NCBI GenBank assembly: GCA_016550405.1
Contig: JABXGX010000100.1
Span: 1-44,343 of the forward strand
From: an archaeon
GTDB taxonomy: Archaea; Asgardarchaeota; Hermodarchaeia; Hermodarchaeales; Hermodarchaeaceae
DNA: 44,343 bases
Direction: 5' to 3'
Shown: positions 33,037-42,430 of the stretch, one piece after another
Layout of the letters: each line of letters starts with the position of its first letter
How positions within the stretch are numbered: the stretch's first letter is position 1
Notes under the pieces: generated by a model
What the model was told of the DNA's origin: nothing
The model's input: the letters and a program-made list of their open reading frames with translations, nothing else
Database searches by the model: none
Translations under genes and position numbers: made by a program

Positions 33037-34971
33037 ATGAAAGGGGCGCGATTCTTACTCTGCCTTATGGTCCTCTCACTCGCTTGCAATCCGATTTTTC
33101 GAAATCTTGCGATACCCCTTCATGATTTCACACCAATTTCCTCAATGAATAATAAGCACCCTTTTGAAGAGGGCACAAACATTCAACCAACCTACTCAAC
33201 AATCCAAGATCGATTGGCAAACGGAAATGCTCCTCGAAACTGGACAGTTCTCATATATATGGCCGCTGACAACAATGAAGAGGTTGAAGCCGTTCAAAAC
33301 ATCAACGAAATGGAAATCGTCGGGTCAACACAACAAGTAAACATCCTCGTCTATGTTGATTTTCGGTCTAACACCTCAACTCATAATCAATTTGCCTATA
33401 CCTTTAACATCACTAAACAGGATCCAGCCAATCAAACAATAATTTCTGAGCCGTTGAATACAACACTGCCTTTAGAACCGAATATGGGGGATCCAGCTAC
33501 CCTGCTTGCCTTTATTCAATTTGGACAGAATCATTCTGAGGCAGAAAATTATCTGCTCATTCTTTGGGACAAAGGAACCGGATATACTGGTGTGTGTTAT
33601 GATGAAACCAGTGGTGGTGACCGGTTGCTTCCTCAAGAGATTGCTCTTGTCCTGAATAACAATACAATCGATCCCATTACAATTGTTGCATTTGATGCTT
33701 CATTCATGGGACAATTTGAACTCGCCTTTGAAATTCGGGATGGCACAGAGTTCATTGTATTCTCAGAAGAAATTGTGCCCTCACAGCATTTCCCCTATCA
33801 GATATTTCTGCAGAGTCTTACACTTTTTGAGGATTCGAGCCCCCATTTATTAGCAATCGAGATTGTGGATCGGTATATTGAAGCTTATTCACCAGGTGGA
33901 ATCTATTATTCTGCAATCTCTCCACCTCCCTCTACCTTGTGTCTGTCAGCCATTAACACGTCTCAAATAAATAGGGTGTTCACCTTCTTTCAAAATACAG
34001 TTTTTTGGCTAAACTCTAGTTATAATACGAATTATTTCTACTCCGCTATCAGTACAGCAAGAGGATTAACCCAGCAGTTTGACATCCCTTATTATATTGA
34101 CTTAGGTGGATTCGCATATCAACTCTTTACTCAAATTCCAATACCCGGATTCAAGAATTACGTTGGCAACCTGAGCCTAAGTATCCAAGAGGCCGTTCTC
34201 TACCATAAGCATCTCTCAGGAGCTCCAAGTGCGTCAGGATTGAGCATAAACTTTGATTATTATGATCCGATTCTTCTTTCACTAAGAAATGATACCGCGT
34301 ATGATGATTTCCTCGCCAAGTTCCTAACCATCGGGGAAACACAGGAAACAACCATTCTCACCCTCTCGCTTGGTCCTTTTGCGGGATATCTTGATGGGAA
34401 AGGAGATTCAGTGTTTTATCGATTCTCACCTGAAATTGCTGCTGAACATACCATCGAGGTCTCAGCCTTTCAACCCCGGGATGAAGACTTTGATCTTTAC
34501 CTTTTTGACAGTAATTGGAATGTATTAACACGCTCTGTGGGATTATCTTCGGACGAAGCAGTACAATGGGCCCTGGTCCCGGGAACCGTCTACTATATCC
34601 AGGTCTATTCGATTGACCGTCCCGAAATTTTATCGGGATTGGGATCCTTTGAAGTGAACATCATCCCCAATTCACCCATTAATCCTGCTGCATTTGTCCT
34701 GCAAATCGGAATTATTGTTTTTATCATTTGTCTTATTGCATTCATCCTTTACGTTATTTGGCGAAATTGGCATCGCATCAAACGTGCCATTGAACGCTAC
34801 AGATTGAGGCGGATGGCAAGACGCATACAGAAGGAAGCTTTGCAAGAAGCAGAAACAACTCCAGCTCCAACTAAATGTAGTAAATGTGAGGCACTGCTCC
34901 CTGAGGACGCCAAGTTTTGCCCGAATTGTGGTGAAACCTTTAATGAGACACCAGATGAACCAACGGACTAA
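33037..34971 (+). CDS. Membrane-anchored clostripain (C11)-like pseudoprotease with cytosolic zinc ribbon
   Basis: About 644 residues. Order: signal helix (FLLCLMVLSLACNP), C11-like domain beginning WTVLIYMAADNNEE, a PPC-like beta domain (about 455-540, DEDFDLYLFD), one membrane helix (about 552-575), a basic segment and a terminal zinc ribbon (CSKCEALLPEDAKFCPNCG). In active C11 peptidases His lies in a W(D/N)HGxG motif and Cys in DACLMG. Here these read WDKGTG (Lys at about 179) and DASFMG (Ser at about 222). Both catalytic residues are replaced while the surroundings are kept, so proteolysis is unlikely; ligand binding or scaffolding is possible. I chose ATG 33037 (purine-rich AGAGGG upstream) over TTG 33013. 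The 3' end overlaps the pepF-like gene by 4 bases. Confidence 0.82.
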   Translation: MKGARFLLCLMVLSLACNPIFRNLAIPLHDFTPISSMNNKHPFEEGTNIQPTYSTIQDRLANGNAPRNWTVLIYMAADNNEEVEAVQNINEMEIVGSTQQVNILVYVDFRSNTSTHNQFAYTFNITKQDPANQTIISEPLNTTLPLEPNMGDPATLLAFIQFGQNHSEAENYLLILWDKGTGYTGVCYDETSGGDRLLPQEIALVLNNNTIDPITIVAFDASFMGQFELAFEIRDGTEFIVFSEEIVPSQHFPYQIFLQSLTLFEDSSPHLLAIEIVDRYIEAYSPGGIYYSAISPPPSTLCLSAINTSQINRVFTFFQNTVFWLNSSYNTNYFYSAISTARGLTQQFDIPYYIDLGGFAYQLFTQIPIPGFKNYVGNLSLSIQEAVLYHKHLSGAPSASGLSINFDYYDPILLSLRNDTAYDDFLAKFLTIGETQETTILTLSLGPFAGYLDGKGDSVFYRFSPEIAAEHTIEVSAFQPRDEDFDLYLFDSNWNVLTRSVGLSSDEAVQWALVPGTVYYIQVYSIDRPEILSGLGSFEVNIIPNSPINPAAFVLQIGIIVFIICLIAFILYVIWRNWHRIKRAIERYRLRRMARRIQKEALQEAETTPAPTKCSKCEALLPEDAKFCPNCGETFNETPDEPTD

Positions 34972-36755
34972 GCCTTAATTAGCTCTTCAAGTTGGGAGAG
35001 GAACTCCTCAGCCTGTTTCATTCCAAGACCCCAGAAGTCTTCCTTGGAGATATCAAAGCCTAATTCCTTGGCGAGTGCCCAGGGTGAGCTGGTACTTCCT
35101 GCAGATAGTAGTCGTCGGAGTTTTGGAACGAAATCCTTGCCCTGTTCTTTGTAGAGTCGGTAGAGCGCAAAGACGAATAGATTCGCAAAGACATAGGGAT
35201 AGTTATAGAGTCGGAATCGAGGGATATAGTAGTGTTGTTTGAAGGTCCATTCCCATTTACTCTCAGGTAACCATTCGACAGCATCACCAAACATTTTATC
35301 GCGTCCTTTAAGCCAGTATTTTGAGATAGTTTCCCCATCAAGATACTCACCTTGTTCAAAGGCATTGTACATGTCTATTTCAAAGAAATACCGAGCTGAG
35401 ACTTGAAAGACGGTCTGTCCGAATTCGTCTAGAATTTTTGCCAAAACTTCAATTTTTTCTTCTTTGGTATTAGCTTCGGCGATGAGTTTGTCAGCCAATA
35501 GCAGTTCGCCAAAGATACTACCGATTTCCGCGATGCACATTCCAATATCAGTATTGATGGGTTTTAGATGGGAAGACATTAGGACGCTATGGACTGCGTG
35601 ACCGTTTTCATGAACCAAGGTAAATACTTCACCAAGGCGACCATTATAGCTCATGAGAATGAACGCAGAATTTCCAGATTGCCAGGATGCGCAAAAGGCC
35701 CCTTGTCGTTTACCTTTGCGCACTTCTCCATCAATGTGTTTAGAATCGAACATTGTTTCAACAATTTTGGCAAGTTCGGGATCGAAGCTTTTGTAGGTGT
35801 CAATTGCGATTTGGCGTGCTTGCTTCCAGTCGAAGCTTCGGTCGGGCATATTAGGTAATGGGGCCACGACGTCCCATTCACTTAGTCTGGGTAAATTCAT
35901 GATTTTGGCTTTTTGTTGTAAGTATCGTTGGAAGAGTGAGGTATGGTTAGCTACAGAGGTCATGAGGGAATCGAGGGTTTCTTCATCAATGTCATTATCA
36001 ATGAGGCTCTGAGTGCGAGGAGATGTCCACTTGCGTTTCTTGCTCATTTCCATATGATCCCCGATAATCGCTCGAATACCACTTGCCCATAAGATTTCAT
36101 CTGCTCCGAGTTTGTTCCAGATAATGCTTTTTGCCGCTTTTCGGACATCACGATTTGTATGCTCAAACAAGGCTATGATTTCTGTGAAAGGCATGATTTT
36201 GGTTTCGCCTTCAATCTCGATTTCAAATAGTCGAGTTGAGAGCCAATCGGCCTGCAATTGGGACCATGAGTTAATGCCGAAACGGTCTTTGAGAATAAGA
36301 AGTTGTTCTTCAGCATCGCTAAGAAGATGTGGAGCCCGGCGGAGGGCAATTTCTAGAGCATGTTTATACTCAGCCAATTCAGAGGCTTCGATGAGTTCAG
36401 GTTTCTTCGCTACAAGTTGGGATAGTTCAATTTCAGTAAATGCAAGAAGTTGAGCGATTTGCGACCCAATCCGGCGTGCTTGATCAGCAACTTGCTTCGC
36501 AGTATCATCGAGAGAATTCGCCGAATACAATAACCGAGCATATCTAAATACGCCTTCTTGGTGCAGATATTGTTCTTGGGTTCGGTCAAGGAATTTTTTC
36601 AGACCCTTTGCATCTAGAGAACCGATATTTCCTTTATATTGTTTAACTAAGTCTTGGGCTTCTTTGACAGATTGGTCCATTTGTTTTTTGAGTTGAGCTA
36701 AATCCGTTGAGGGGACCAGCGGACTTAGGTCCCATGCCTTGCCAGTAATCGTCAT
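34968..36755 (-). CDS. pepF: M3 family oligoendopeptidase F
   Basis: A 595-residue cytosolic zinc peptidase of the M3B group, the usual length. The zinc motif is HENGH at about 381-385 in TLVHENGHAVHSVL, with the downstream Glu in CIAEIGSIFGE. The N-terminal helical domain and the C-terminal segments FKQHYYIPRFRLYNYPYVFANLFVFALY and STSSPWALAKELGFDI match PepF. It cleaves short peptides and has no signal sequence, so it presumably finishes degradation of imported peptides. It converges with the C11-like gene (4-base overlap) and is followed upstream by a sugar-kinase gene 99 bases away. Confidence 0.93.
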   Translation of the reverse strand: MTITGKAWDLSPLVPSTDLAQLKKQMDQSVKEAQDLVKQYKGNIGSLDAKGLKKFLDRTQEQYLHQEGVFRYARLLYSANSLDDTAKQVADQARRIGSQIAQLLAFTEIELSQLVAKKPELIEASELAEYKHALEIALRRAPHLLSDAEEQLLILKDRFGINSWSQLQADWLSTRLFEIEIEGETKIMPFTEIIALFEHTNRDVRKAAKSIIWNKLGADEILWASGIRAIIGDHMEMSKKRKWTSPRTQSLIDNDIDEETLDSLMTSVANHTSLFQRYLQQKAKIMNLPRLSEWDVVAPLPNMPDRSFDWKQARQIAIDTYKSFDPELAKIVETMFDSKHIDGEVRKGKRQGAFCASWQSGNSAFILMSYNGRLGEVFTLVHENGHAVHSVLMSSHLKPINTDIGMCIAEIGSIFGELLLADKLIAEANTKEEKIEVLAKILDEFGQTVFQVSARYFFEIDMYNAFEQGEYLDGETISKYWLKGRDKMFGDAVEWLPESKWEWTFKQHYYIPRFRLYNYPYVFANLFVFALYRLYKEQGKDFVPKLRRLLSAGSTSSPWALAKELGFDISKEDFWGLGMKQAEEFLSQLEELIKA

Positions 36756-36854
36756 AATAATACGCCGTTTTATGCAGTGTTGCTTCTGGATAAAAGTGGC
36801 GTGGATGAGTTACCCTTAGAACTCAATTCATATTTATGATGGGCGAGAAAAAGG

Positions 36855-38387
36855 TTAGGTGTTAAGTTGGAAACAGACGCCACTGAACTGGTTGAAGATG
36901 TCGCGGAATGCCTTGTAGAGCTTTTCATATGTGGCGACTTGTTCAGAGTTTGGTTCAACTTCACGGTCATAAGTGAAGATTCGCTCGAGGTTGGAAAAGG
37001 ATTTGAATTCACCTAATGCGACCGCTGCAACTAAAGCGACGCCGACCGTTCCAGCGTCTTGTAAGGTTGTAACCCTTCTCAGAGGAACATTAAGAACATC
37101 AGCGAAGATTTGCATCCATAATTCACTTTTTGCCCCGCCTCCGCACATATTTAGCTTGGTAATAGTATGGCCCATGCCTTCCAAGATTTCTTTGACCCAT
37201 CGTGTGTTATAAGCTACGCCTTCAAGGACGGCTCGAACCATATGAGCACGGCTATGGTCAAAACTCAGATTCAAAAAGGCGCTTCGGACGAAAGGATTGA
37301 TGAAGGGACATCGTTCACCAATTGGCCACGGGAGATACAGGAGATTCTGGCTACCCGGTGGAACCTGTGCTGCTTTCTGGGTAACAAGGTCATAGACGTC
37401 ACATTCTTCTGCAGAGGCTTCTTCAATTTCTGCGGTACACACATTATCGACGAGCCATGCAAGGCATGAGCCCGCGCTCTCCATGTGCCCAGTGAGTAAT
37501 AATCGACCAGGAATTGCACTCTCAACTGTTCCAGCACCAGCGAGATCGAATTGGGGTTCATCTTGATGTTGGGCGATCCACCCTGAGGAGCCGACATAGA
37601 GGTGTGGTTCTTTAGGTTTCAATGCTCCTGATCCAATCGGGACTGCTACCATATCTCCACACCCGCAGACGACTTGTGTTTCTGGGGTTAATCCTAATTG
37701 TCTCGCTGCTTCCGGTGAAAGAGTGCCCAAAATATCGGTGGTTTTCATTATTGTTGAGAAGTGGTCCTTGGAAAGCCCTAACCCTTCCTCGACGATTTCC
37801 CATTCTGGAGTATGGTTATCGACACGGAAATAGTTCCATAAACAGGCATGACTCCAATCCGTATAGAAGTCCCCCAAACCACATTGGTACAGGATCCAGT
37901 CTTTAACATCAACAAACTTGGCAGCTTTCTTGAAAATATGGGGTTCTTCTTCCTTAACCCACAACACTTTGGGGAGTGGATCTTTAGCAGAGACAACAGG
38001 AATGATGTTCTTGGCTAACATATCTGGGATTGAAAACTGGTTCATTAAAGGGGTCACTTGATCGACAGACCGCACATCAAGCCATAAAATGGTTTTCCGA
38101 AGAGGATGTCCCTTGGCATCCACGGGAATGACGGAAGCCATCATTGCATCAACAGTAAATGCCTTGATTTTTCGAGGATCGATTTTAGTTTGATTAATGA
38201 TTTCGCGTGTCGTGGCCGTAATGGCAGCCCAGTAGACACGAGGGTCTTGTTCTGCCCATCGTTCTTGGGGATACTCAACCTGGTAGGATTGCTGTGCGGT
38301 TCCTTGCACACAACCTTGCATATCGATTATACTGGATTTGGTTGCACTTGTACCCAGATCACAGGCGAGGATATATTTCTCTGACAA
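36855..38387 (-). CDS. FGGY family carbohydrate kinase (xylulokinase-like)
   Basis: A 510-residue kinase of the FGGY family. The N-terminal phosphate loop reads ACDLGTSATKSSIID. It continues with ERWAEQDPRVYWAAI, which is typical of xylulokinases, VDVKDWILYQCG, and VCGCGDMVAVPIGSGAL. The second domain has LLYLPWPIGERCPF and MCGGGAKSELWMQIFADVLNVPL. The substrate is a pentulose or related polyol; xylulose is a guess. The start is TTG 38387, decided by a strong GGGAGG about 8 bases upstream and the absence of a nearer ATG. No sugar isomerase or transporter gene is adjacent. Confidence 0.85.
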   Translation of the reverse strand: MSEKYILACDLGTSATKSSIIDMQGCVQGTAQQSYQVEYPQERWAEQDPRVYWAAITATTREIINQTKIDPRKIKAFTVDAMMASVIPVDAKGHPLRKTILWLDVRSVDQVTPLMNQFSIPDMLAKNIIPVVSAKDPLPKVLWVKEEEPHIFKKAAKFVDVKDWILYQCGLGDFYTDWSHACLWNYFRVDNHTPEWEIVEEGLGLSKDHFSTIMKTTDILGTLSPEAARQLGLTPETQVVCGCGDMVAVPIGSGALKPKEPHLYVGSSGWIAQHQDEPQFDLAGAGTVESAIPGRLLLTGHMESAGSCLAWLVDNVCTAEIEEASAEECDVYDLVTQKAAQVPPGSQNLLYLPWPIGERCPFINPFVRSAFLNLSFDHSRAHMVRAVLEGVAYNTRWVKEILEGMGHTITKLNMCGGGAKSELWMQIFADVLNVPLRRVTTLQDAGTVGVALVAAVALGEFKSFSNLERIFTYDREVEPNSEQVATYEKLYKAFRDIFNQFSGVCFQLNT

Positions 38388-38539
38388 ATAGGAGCCTCCC
38401 GGATATTAAGGCACGTAACTTCGATAAAGGCTTATTCACAATCAGTCATAGAGTCGTTTATCCAAAGACGAGTTTCTCTTCACTGATGAGTAAGGATTCA
38501 GAGAAAGATATAACTTAAAATGAAACGCTCGAATGTGTT

Positions 38540-39634
38540 TCATCCAAGTGCGTTACGTATAGTTTGCACACAGGCTTCATTCTGTTCTTGAGTTCCAACT
38601 GTGATACGAATAAATTGTCCTTCAAGCCCCGCTTTACCCGTATAATCTCGGACAATAATACCGGCCTGTAACAATTTCTGGGTAATGATATTTGAGGCGG
38701 AAGCGGATTGAGTGTATTGGGTGAGGACAAAATTAGTTTTCGATGGAAACGTACGGACCCCTGAAAGTTCGTTTAGGGCTGTTTCTAAATAGTGCCGTCC
38801 CGTTTTTATTTCACGTTTCACATAGTCGAGGTATTCAGTATCTCCGAGAGCTGCAACTGCGGCCGCTGCTGTAATCCGGTTTACTGGAAAGTGGTGCAGG
38901 ACTTTTGAGAGGTAATCTGTGAGATCAGGATTAGTGAGGGCATACCCTAATCGAAGGCCAGCGAAGCCAAAGGCTTTAGCCATGGTTCTTGTGACGATAA
39001 GGTTGGAGTGCTTATGAACAAGGTGGGCAAGCGTAGTTTCTGCAAAGTCGAAATAAGCTTCATCAACGACAATTAATTTATCTAGCTCCAAAAGACGACG
39101 AAATTCCTCTTCAGATATGCAGTTTCCTACAGGATTATTCGGACTAACTAAAATGATTTCTTTGACTTCTGGAGTCATCGCATCAAAGACTGGATCAAGA
39201 GACCAGCTGTAATCAGGTGGAGACCGAGGAACGTTTAGCGCAACTCCACCAAAGATTGCTAGGCGAAGGTGGTAGGGACTATAATCGGGAGGAACGAAAA
39301 GCACCGTTTCACCGGGATTGAGGAAGCCATAATAAAAGGCATCGATGAACTGAGTTGATCCATTTCCAACGACAATATACTCCTGGGGAAATCCCGTGTA
39401 AGTTGAAAGGGCTTGCTTCAAATCAAAATAGGAAGAGTCAGGATACCAATGCGCTGTGTCAAGAGCGTCAATGGCTGCTTGTCGGGCTTTCGGTGAAATC
39501 CCGAAAGGAAGTTCATTACCCATGAGTCTGGCATAATCATTTCGGATCGCATAAAGGTCCCGAAGAAGTGCGGTGGGGCTATATGCTGCGCCGTTTTTGA
39601 TGTGCGGTTTGAGAAGAGAGGTGATGTCGCCCAT
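38540..39634 (-). CDS. HisC-like class I/II aminotransferase
   Basis: A 364-residue PLP enzyme, matching histidinol-phosphate aminotransferase in length and motifs. YIVVGNGSTQFIDAF binds the cofactor phosphate, SPNNPVG and VDEAYFDF are classical, and the Schiff-base Lys lies in TRTMAKAFGFAGLRLGYAL. The final Arg for the carboxylate is in QFIRITVGT. No other histidine-biosynthesis gene is in the window, so it could instead serve aromatic amino acids or threonine-phosphate decarboxylation. It lies upstream of the FGGY kinase on the same strand, 152 bases away, and is divergent from the M32 carboxypeptidase gene. Confidence 0.85.
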   Translation of the reverse strand: MGDITSLLKPHIKNGAAYSPTALLRDLYAIRNDYARLMGNELPFGISPKARQAAIDALDTAHWYPDSSYFDLKQALSTYTGFPQEYIVVGNGSTQFIDAFYYGFLNPGETVLFVPPDYSPYHLRLAIFGGVALNVPRSPPDYSWSLDPVFDAMTPEVKEIILVSPNNPVGNCISEEEFRRLLELDKLIVVDEAYFDFAETTLAHLVHKHSNLIVTRTMAKAFGFAGLRLGYALTNPDLTDYLSKVLHHFPVNRITAAAAVAALGDTEYLDYVKREIKTGRHYLETALNELSGVRTFPSKTNFVLTQYTQSASASNIITQKLLQAGIIVRDYTGKAGLEGQFIRITVGTQEQNEACVQTIRNALG

Positions 39635-39785
39635 TGGTTAGACCATCCTGAAGGCGGTGAGGATAGGTGTTCCTTACTGGCTACGTCTTAAAGCCAATGG
39701 TTGTACCGAAATCCGTCTGTTTCGATTTGTCGGCGTTTTCCACTATCCGGCTCGCTTTTAAACGGAGGTCGCCCTAACTTCAACC

Positions 39786-41303
39786 ATGGCGGTATATGAC
39801 GAACTCATGGCAAAATACCGTGAAGCAGCGCTTACTGGATCGATTATTGCGATGATGGGGTGGGATATGGAAGTCTATATTCCGCCCAAAGGGTACCCTC
39901 TGCGTGGTCAACAACTGGGGCTACTCAGCCAGATGCGCCAACGCATGTTATCTAGCCCTGAAATAGGAAAACTCCTTGAAAAAGCAGAATCTGAAACGGA
40001 GTATAAGAAGCTTAATGAAGTTCAGCAACGCAACATCTACCTCTTGCGGCGTGAACACGACCTGATGGTTAAGATCCCCGAAGAACTAACCGTTGCCTTG
40101 GCTCAGCAATCGACCAAGGCGAATCAGGTCTGGAAGGCGGCCAAAGAGAAGAATGACTGGAAGATGTTCCAGCCAGAACTTGAAGAACTGACGAAACTAC
40201 TGCGGAAACGCGGAGAAATCGTCAAGGAGGTTCTCGATACACCGACTTTATACGATGCATTCATTTACATTTTTGAACCCAAAATGACTCAAGAAAAAAT
40301 CACAACAGTATTCACTAAGCTTCGAAATGACCTCATTCCCCTTGTTGACAAATATACTCAAGCTGTCAAAGGAAAAGACTTTGATTTCATGAAACGTAAG
40401 GTCCCTGTTGAACAACAACGACAAATCTCGACGGCACTTTGCGGGTTCATTCACTACGATACTACATCCGACAAAGCAGGTGGACGAGTCGACGAAACTG
40501 AGCACCCCTTCACCACTGGATACTATGATGATGTCCGAATAACAACCCATTATTATGAGAATAACTTCTCCGGCTCATTTTACTCCGTGTTACACGAAGG
40601 TGGACATGCGTTGTATGAACAGAATTATCCCCCAGAAGGAAAATTCCAGCCCTGGGGCGATGCAACCAGTTACGGTGTCCATGAATCCCAGTCACGATTT
40701 GTGGAAAACATGGTTGGACGCTCAAAGGAGTTCATCACCTACTTCCTTCCGAAGTTGAATAAAATCACAAATAACACCTTTAAGGATATCAGCGTCGAAC
40801 AAATGACCCAAGCAGTAAACAAGGTAGAACGCTCGAAAATTCGAATTGAAGCCGACGAAGTTACCTATTCATTACATATCATTATTCGCTTCGAAATCGA
40901 ACGAGACCTGTTCGCTAATAAGATCAAAGTTTCCGAATTGCCTAACATTTGGAATGAAAAATATGACAAGTATTTGGGCGTAAAAATCGAAACCAACTCC
41001 GAAGGTGTTCTGCAAGACACCCACTGGTCATCTGGATATTATGGCTATTTCCCCAGCTATGCCCTCGGAAATATCTATGGTGGGCAGTTCCTTGTTGCCA
41101 TGGAGAAAAAACTTCCTAACTGGCTGGACCTTGTTGCATCAGGCGATTTTGGACCGATCAAACAATGGCTTGTCGAGAATATCCACCGGAAGGGCGATTT
41201 GTATGATCCAGAGGACTTGCTTCGCCACATCACCGGTGAAGAACTGAGTGCAACACCATTCGTGCAATACCTTACAGCCAAATACAAGGGCATCTTTGGA
41301 TAG
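39786..41303 (+). CDS. M32 family thermostable carboxypeptidase 1
   Basis: A 505-residue cytosolic metallocarboxypeptidase of the Taq type. The zinc motif is HEGGH at 270-274 in VLHEGGHALYEQN, with the third ligand Glu in HESQSRFVENMVGRS. The family motifs HPFTTG and DVRITTHY precede it, and SYALGNIYGGQF follows. The length is normal, with a helical N-terminal cap. M32 enzymes remove single residues from peptide C-termini. The start is ATG 39786. It is divergent from the HisC-like gene. The intergenic region carries a GGAGG 18 bases upstream of the ATG, too far to act as a normal ribosome site. Confidence 0.94.
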   Translation: MAVYDELMAKYREAALTGSIIAMMGWDMEVYIPPKGYPLRGQQLGLLSQMRQRMLSSPEIGKLLEKAESETEYKKLNEVQQRNIYLLRREHDLMVKIPEELTVALAQQSTKANQVWKAAKEKNDWKMFQPELEELTKLLRKRGEIVKEVLDTPTLYDAFIYIFEPKMTQEKITTVFTKLRNDLIPLVDKYTQAVKGKDFDFMKRKVPVEQQRQISTALCGFIHYDTTSDKAGGRVDETEHPFTTGYYDDVRITTHYYENNFSGSFYSVLHEGGHALYEQNYPPEGKFQPWGDATSYGVHESQSRFVENMVGRSKEFITYFLPKLNKITNNTFKDISVEQMTQAVNKVERSKIRIEADEVTYSLHIIIRFEIERDLFANKIKVSELPNIWNEKYDKYLGVKIETNSEGVLQDTHWSSGYYGYFPSYALGNIYGGQFLVAMEKKLPNWLDLVASGDFGPIKQWLVENIHRKGDLYDPEDLLRHITGEELSATPFVQYLTAKYKGIFG

Positions 41304-41710
41304 GACAAATTCCAGAGAAAATACAGATTAAATGGCACCCTTCAAAGATAGAAAAGGAAATGGGACCCGTGCCCATTTGCCCGAGCCCCAAGAAGTATCG
41401 GGCACGTGCAAGACTCGTAGCAAACAGCTTAGTTTCGACAAGCAAACCAGTAAAGGTACTTAACTCGAGTTGCCTGCATCTGAGCCCTGCTCGCATCCCG
41501 AGGATAATGATATTTGTGCATTTTGAGTATCACCGATGAAAGCATGGGGCGCCGCGCTATATAAGGCGGACTCACCTTCTGGGCTCACTTTCAGAGGTCA
41601 CATAATGTAACTATACTAACATGTTGTTAATTCTGATAAATCCATAGAATGATTCAAATTGCGAGGTTCTATTGTGGGCTCACTGTTATCGAAGAATAAT
41701 GACTTCTATA
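41304..41710. other. Intergenic region with possible structured RNA
   Basis: About 400 bases with no supported protein gene. The part from 41360 to 41505 is visibly richer in G and C than other intergenic DNA here and has a perfect hairpin GCCCGA (41379-41384)/TCGGGC (41398-41403) with a 13-base loop. A good TATA element (CTATATAAGG, about 41557-41566) lies downstream, facing right, but the only frame after it is ATG TAA. The 9-base string GGGCTCACT occurs at both about 41581 and 41676. I could not fit a tRNA, RNase P, SRP or C/D-box model. Confidence 0.35.
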
Positions 41711-41968
41711 TTATTTTGAATCCTTGAAGTAATTTCTCAAAAAATAAAAAGCAACGATAAATGCGAACATGAGGACAATTAAATGCCCTAAGAGGGCTAG
41801 AATTAATTGTGAGAAGAGTGTGGATTCGATGGGAAAAATACCAAATAATTGACTAACGATTAAGTATGCAACAAAGCAGGACCATAAGATTATAGGAATG
41901 AGCAGGAGAATTATTGGTATAAAAACCCACTTTCGTGATTGCCTTATCTCTGAATCGTTGCTATTCAT
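41711..41968 (-). CDS. Small membrane protein (85 aa)
   Basis: Not recognised. About 85 residues with two hydrophobic helices (FIPIILLLIPIILWSCFVAYL and a second of similar length) joined by a short loop, and charged ends, the N-terminal one basic (EIRQSRK). The start is ATG 41968 with GGGG about 9 bases upstream; an in-frame TTG at 41998 would add ten residues. It is divergent from another small two-helix protein gene at 42032, with only 63 bases between them, so the two may share a control region. Confidence 0.55.
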   Translation of the reverse strand: MNSNDSEIRQSRKWVFIPIILLLIPIILWSCFVAYLIVSQLFGIFPIESTLFSQLILALLGHLIVLMFAFIVAFYFLRNYFKDSK

Positions 41969-42031
41969 GAACCATTTCCCCCAATGGAATAAATCCAATA
42001 CACTATTAATGTTTTTCAGAGGAAATTAATC

Positions 42032-42289
42032 ATGAAACATCGAGGGGCTGGACAAGTATTAAGAGAATGTAGTAACTGGTACTTTCTTGGAATGTTCATT
42101 TGGATTGGTATTATTATCTTTATCATCTTGTTCGCAGGAGGCTTTGGGGAAGTGCCTTCGGAGTTCTTCGTAGTTCGCCTTTTCTTTTTTGGCATAGTCG
42201 GAATTAGCGCACTTGTTCTCTATTCGGTTCGGAGTTTTCGGAATACGAGCCCGCACAGAAGTAATTTAGGACTTACGATGTGTGAGTAA
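42032..42289 (+). CDS. Small membrane protein (85 aa)
   Basis: Not recognised. Two hydrophobic helices (about residues 18-37 and 48-67) separated by a short loop with GFGEVPSEF, and a basic, Ser-rich C-terminal tail that should be cytosolic. GAGG stands 9 bases before ATG 42032. It has the same length and two-helix plan as the divergent neighbour, but I see no clear sequence similarity. It might be a membrane stress protein or one half of a two-protein unit; nothing in the sequence decides this. Confidence 0.5.
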   Translation: MKHRGAGQVLRECSNWYFLGMFIWIGIIIFIILFAGGFGEVPSEFFVVRLFFFGIVGISALVLYSVRSFRNTSPHRSNLGLTMCE

Positions 42290-42430
42290 CTCTTCATCTT
42301 CATGTCACAAAAAAGTGACTATAGTCGTATTTTAGAAATCTTTCAGAAAACAACCCTAAGACTACCAATATTGCTTTCTTCCACCCGGTTGAAGGTATGT
42401 ATTTATTTAGTGGCGAGCTTGAGGAGAGCT

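Noticed and set aside
41401..41470. A possible tRNA because of TTTCGAC and nearby hairpins
   Set aside because: No acceptor stem, D-arm or proper T-loop could be fitted on either strand.
41272..41496. A 74-codon minus-strand frame over the end of the M32 gene
   Set aside because: It overlaps the carboxypeptidase coding end and lacks a ribosome site and domain signal; the region is better described as a possible structured RNA.
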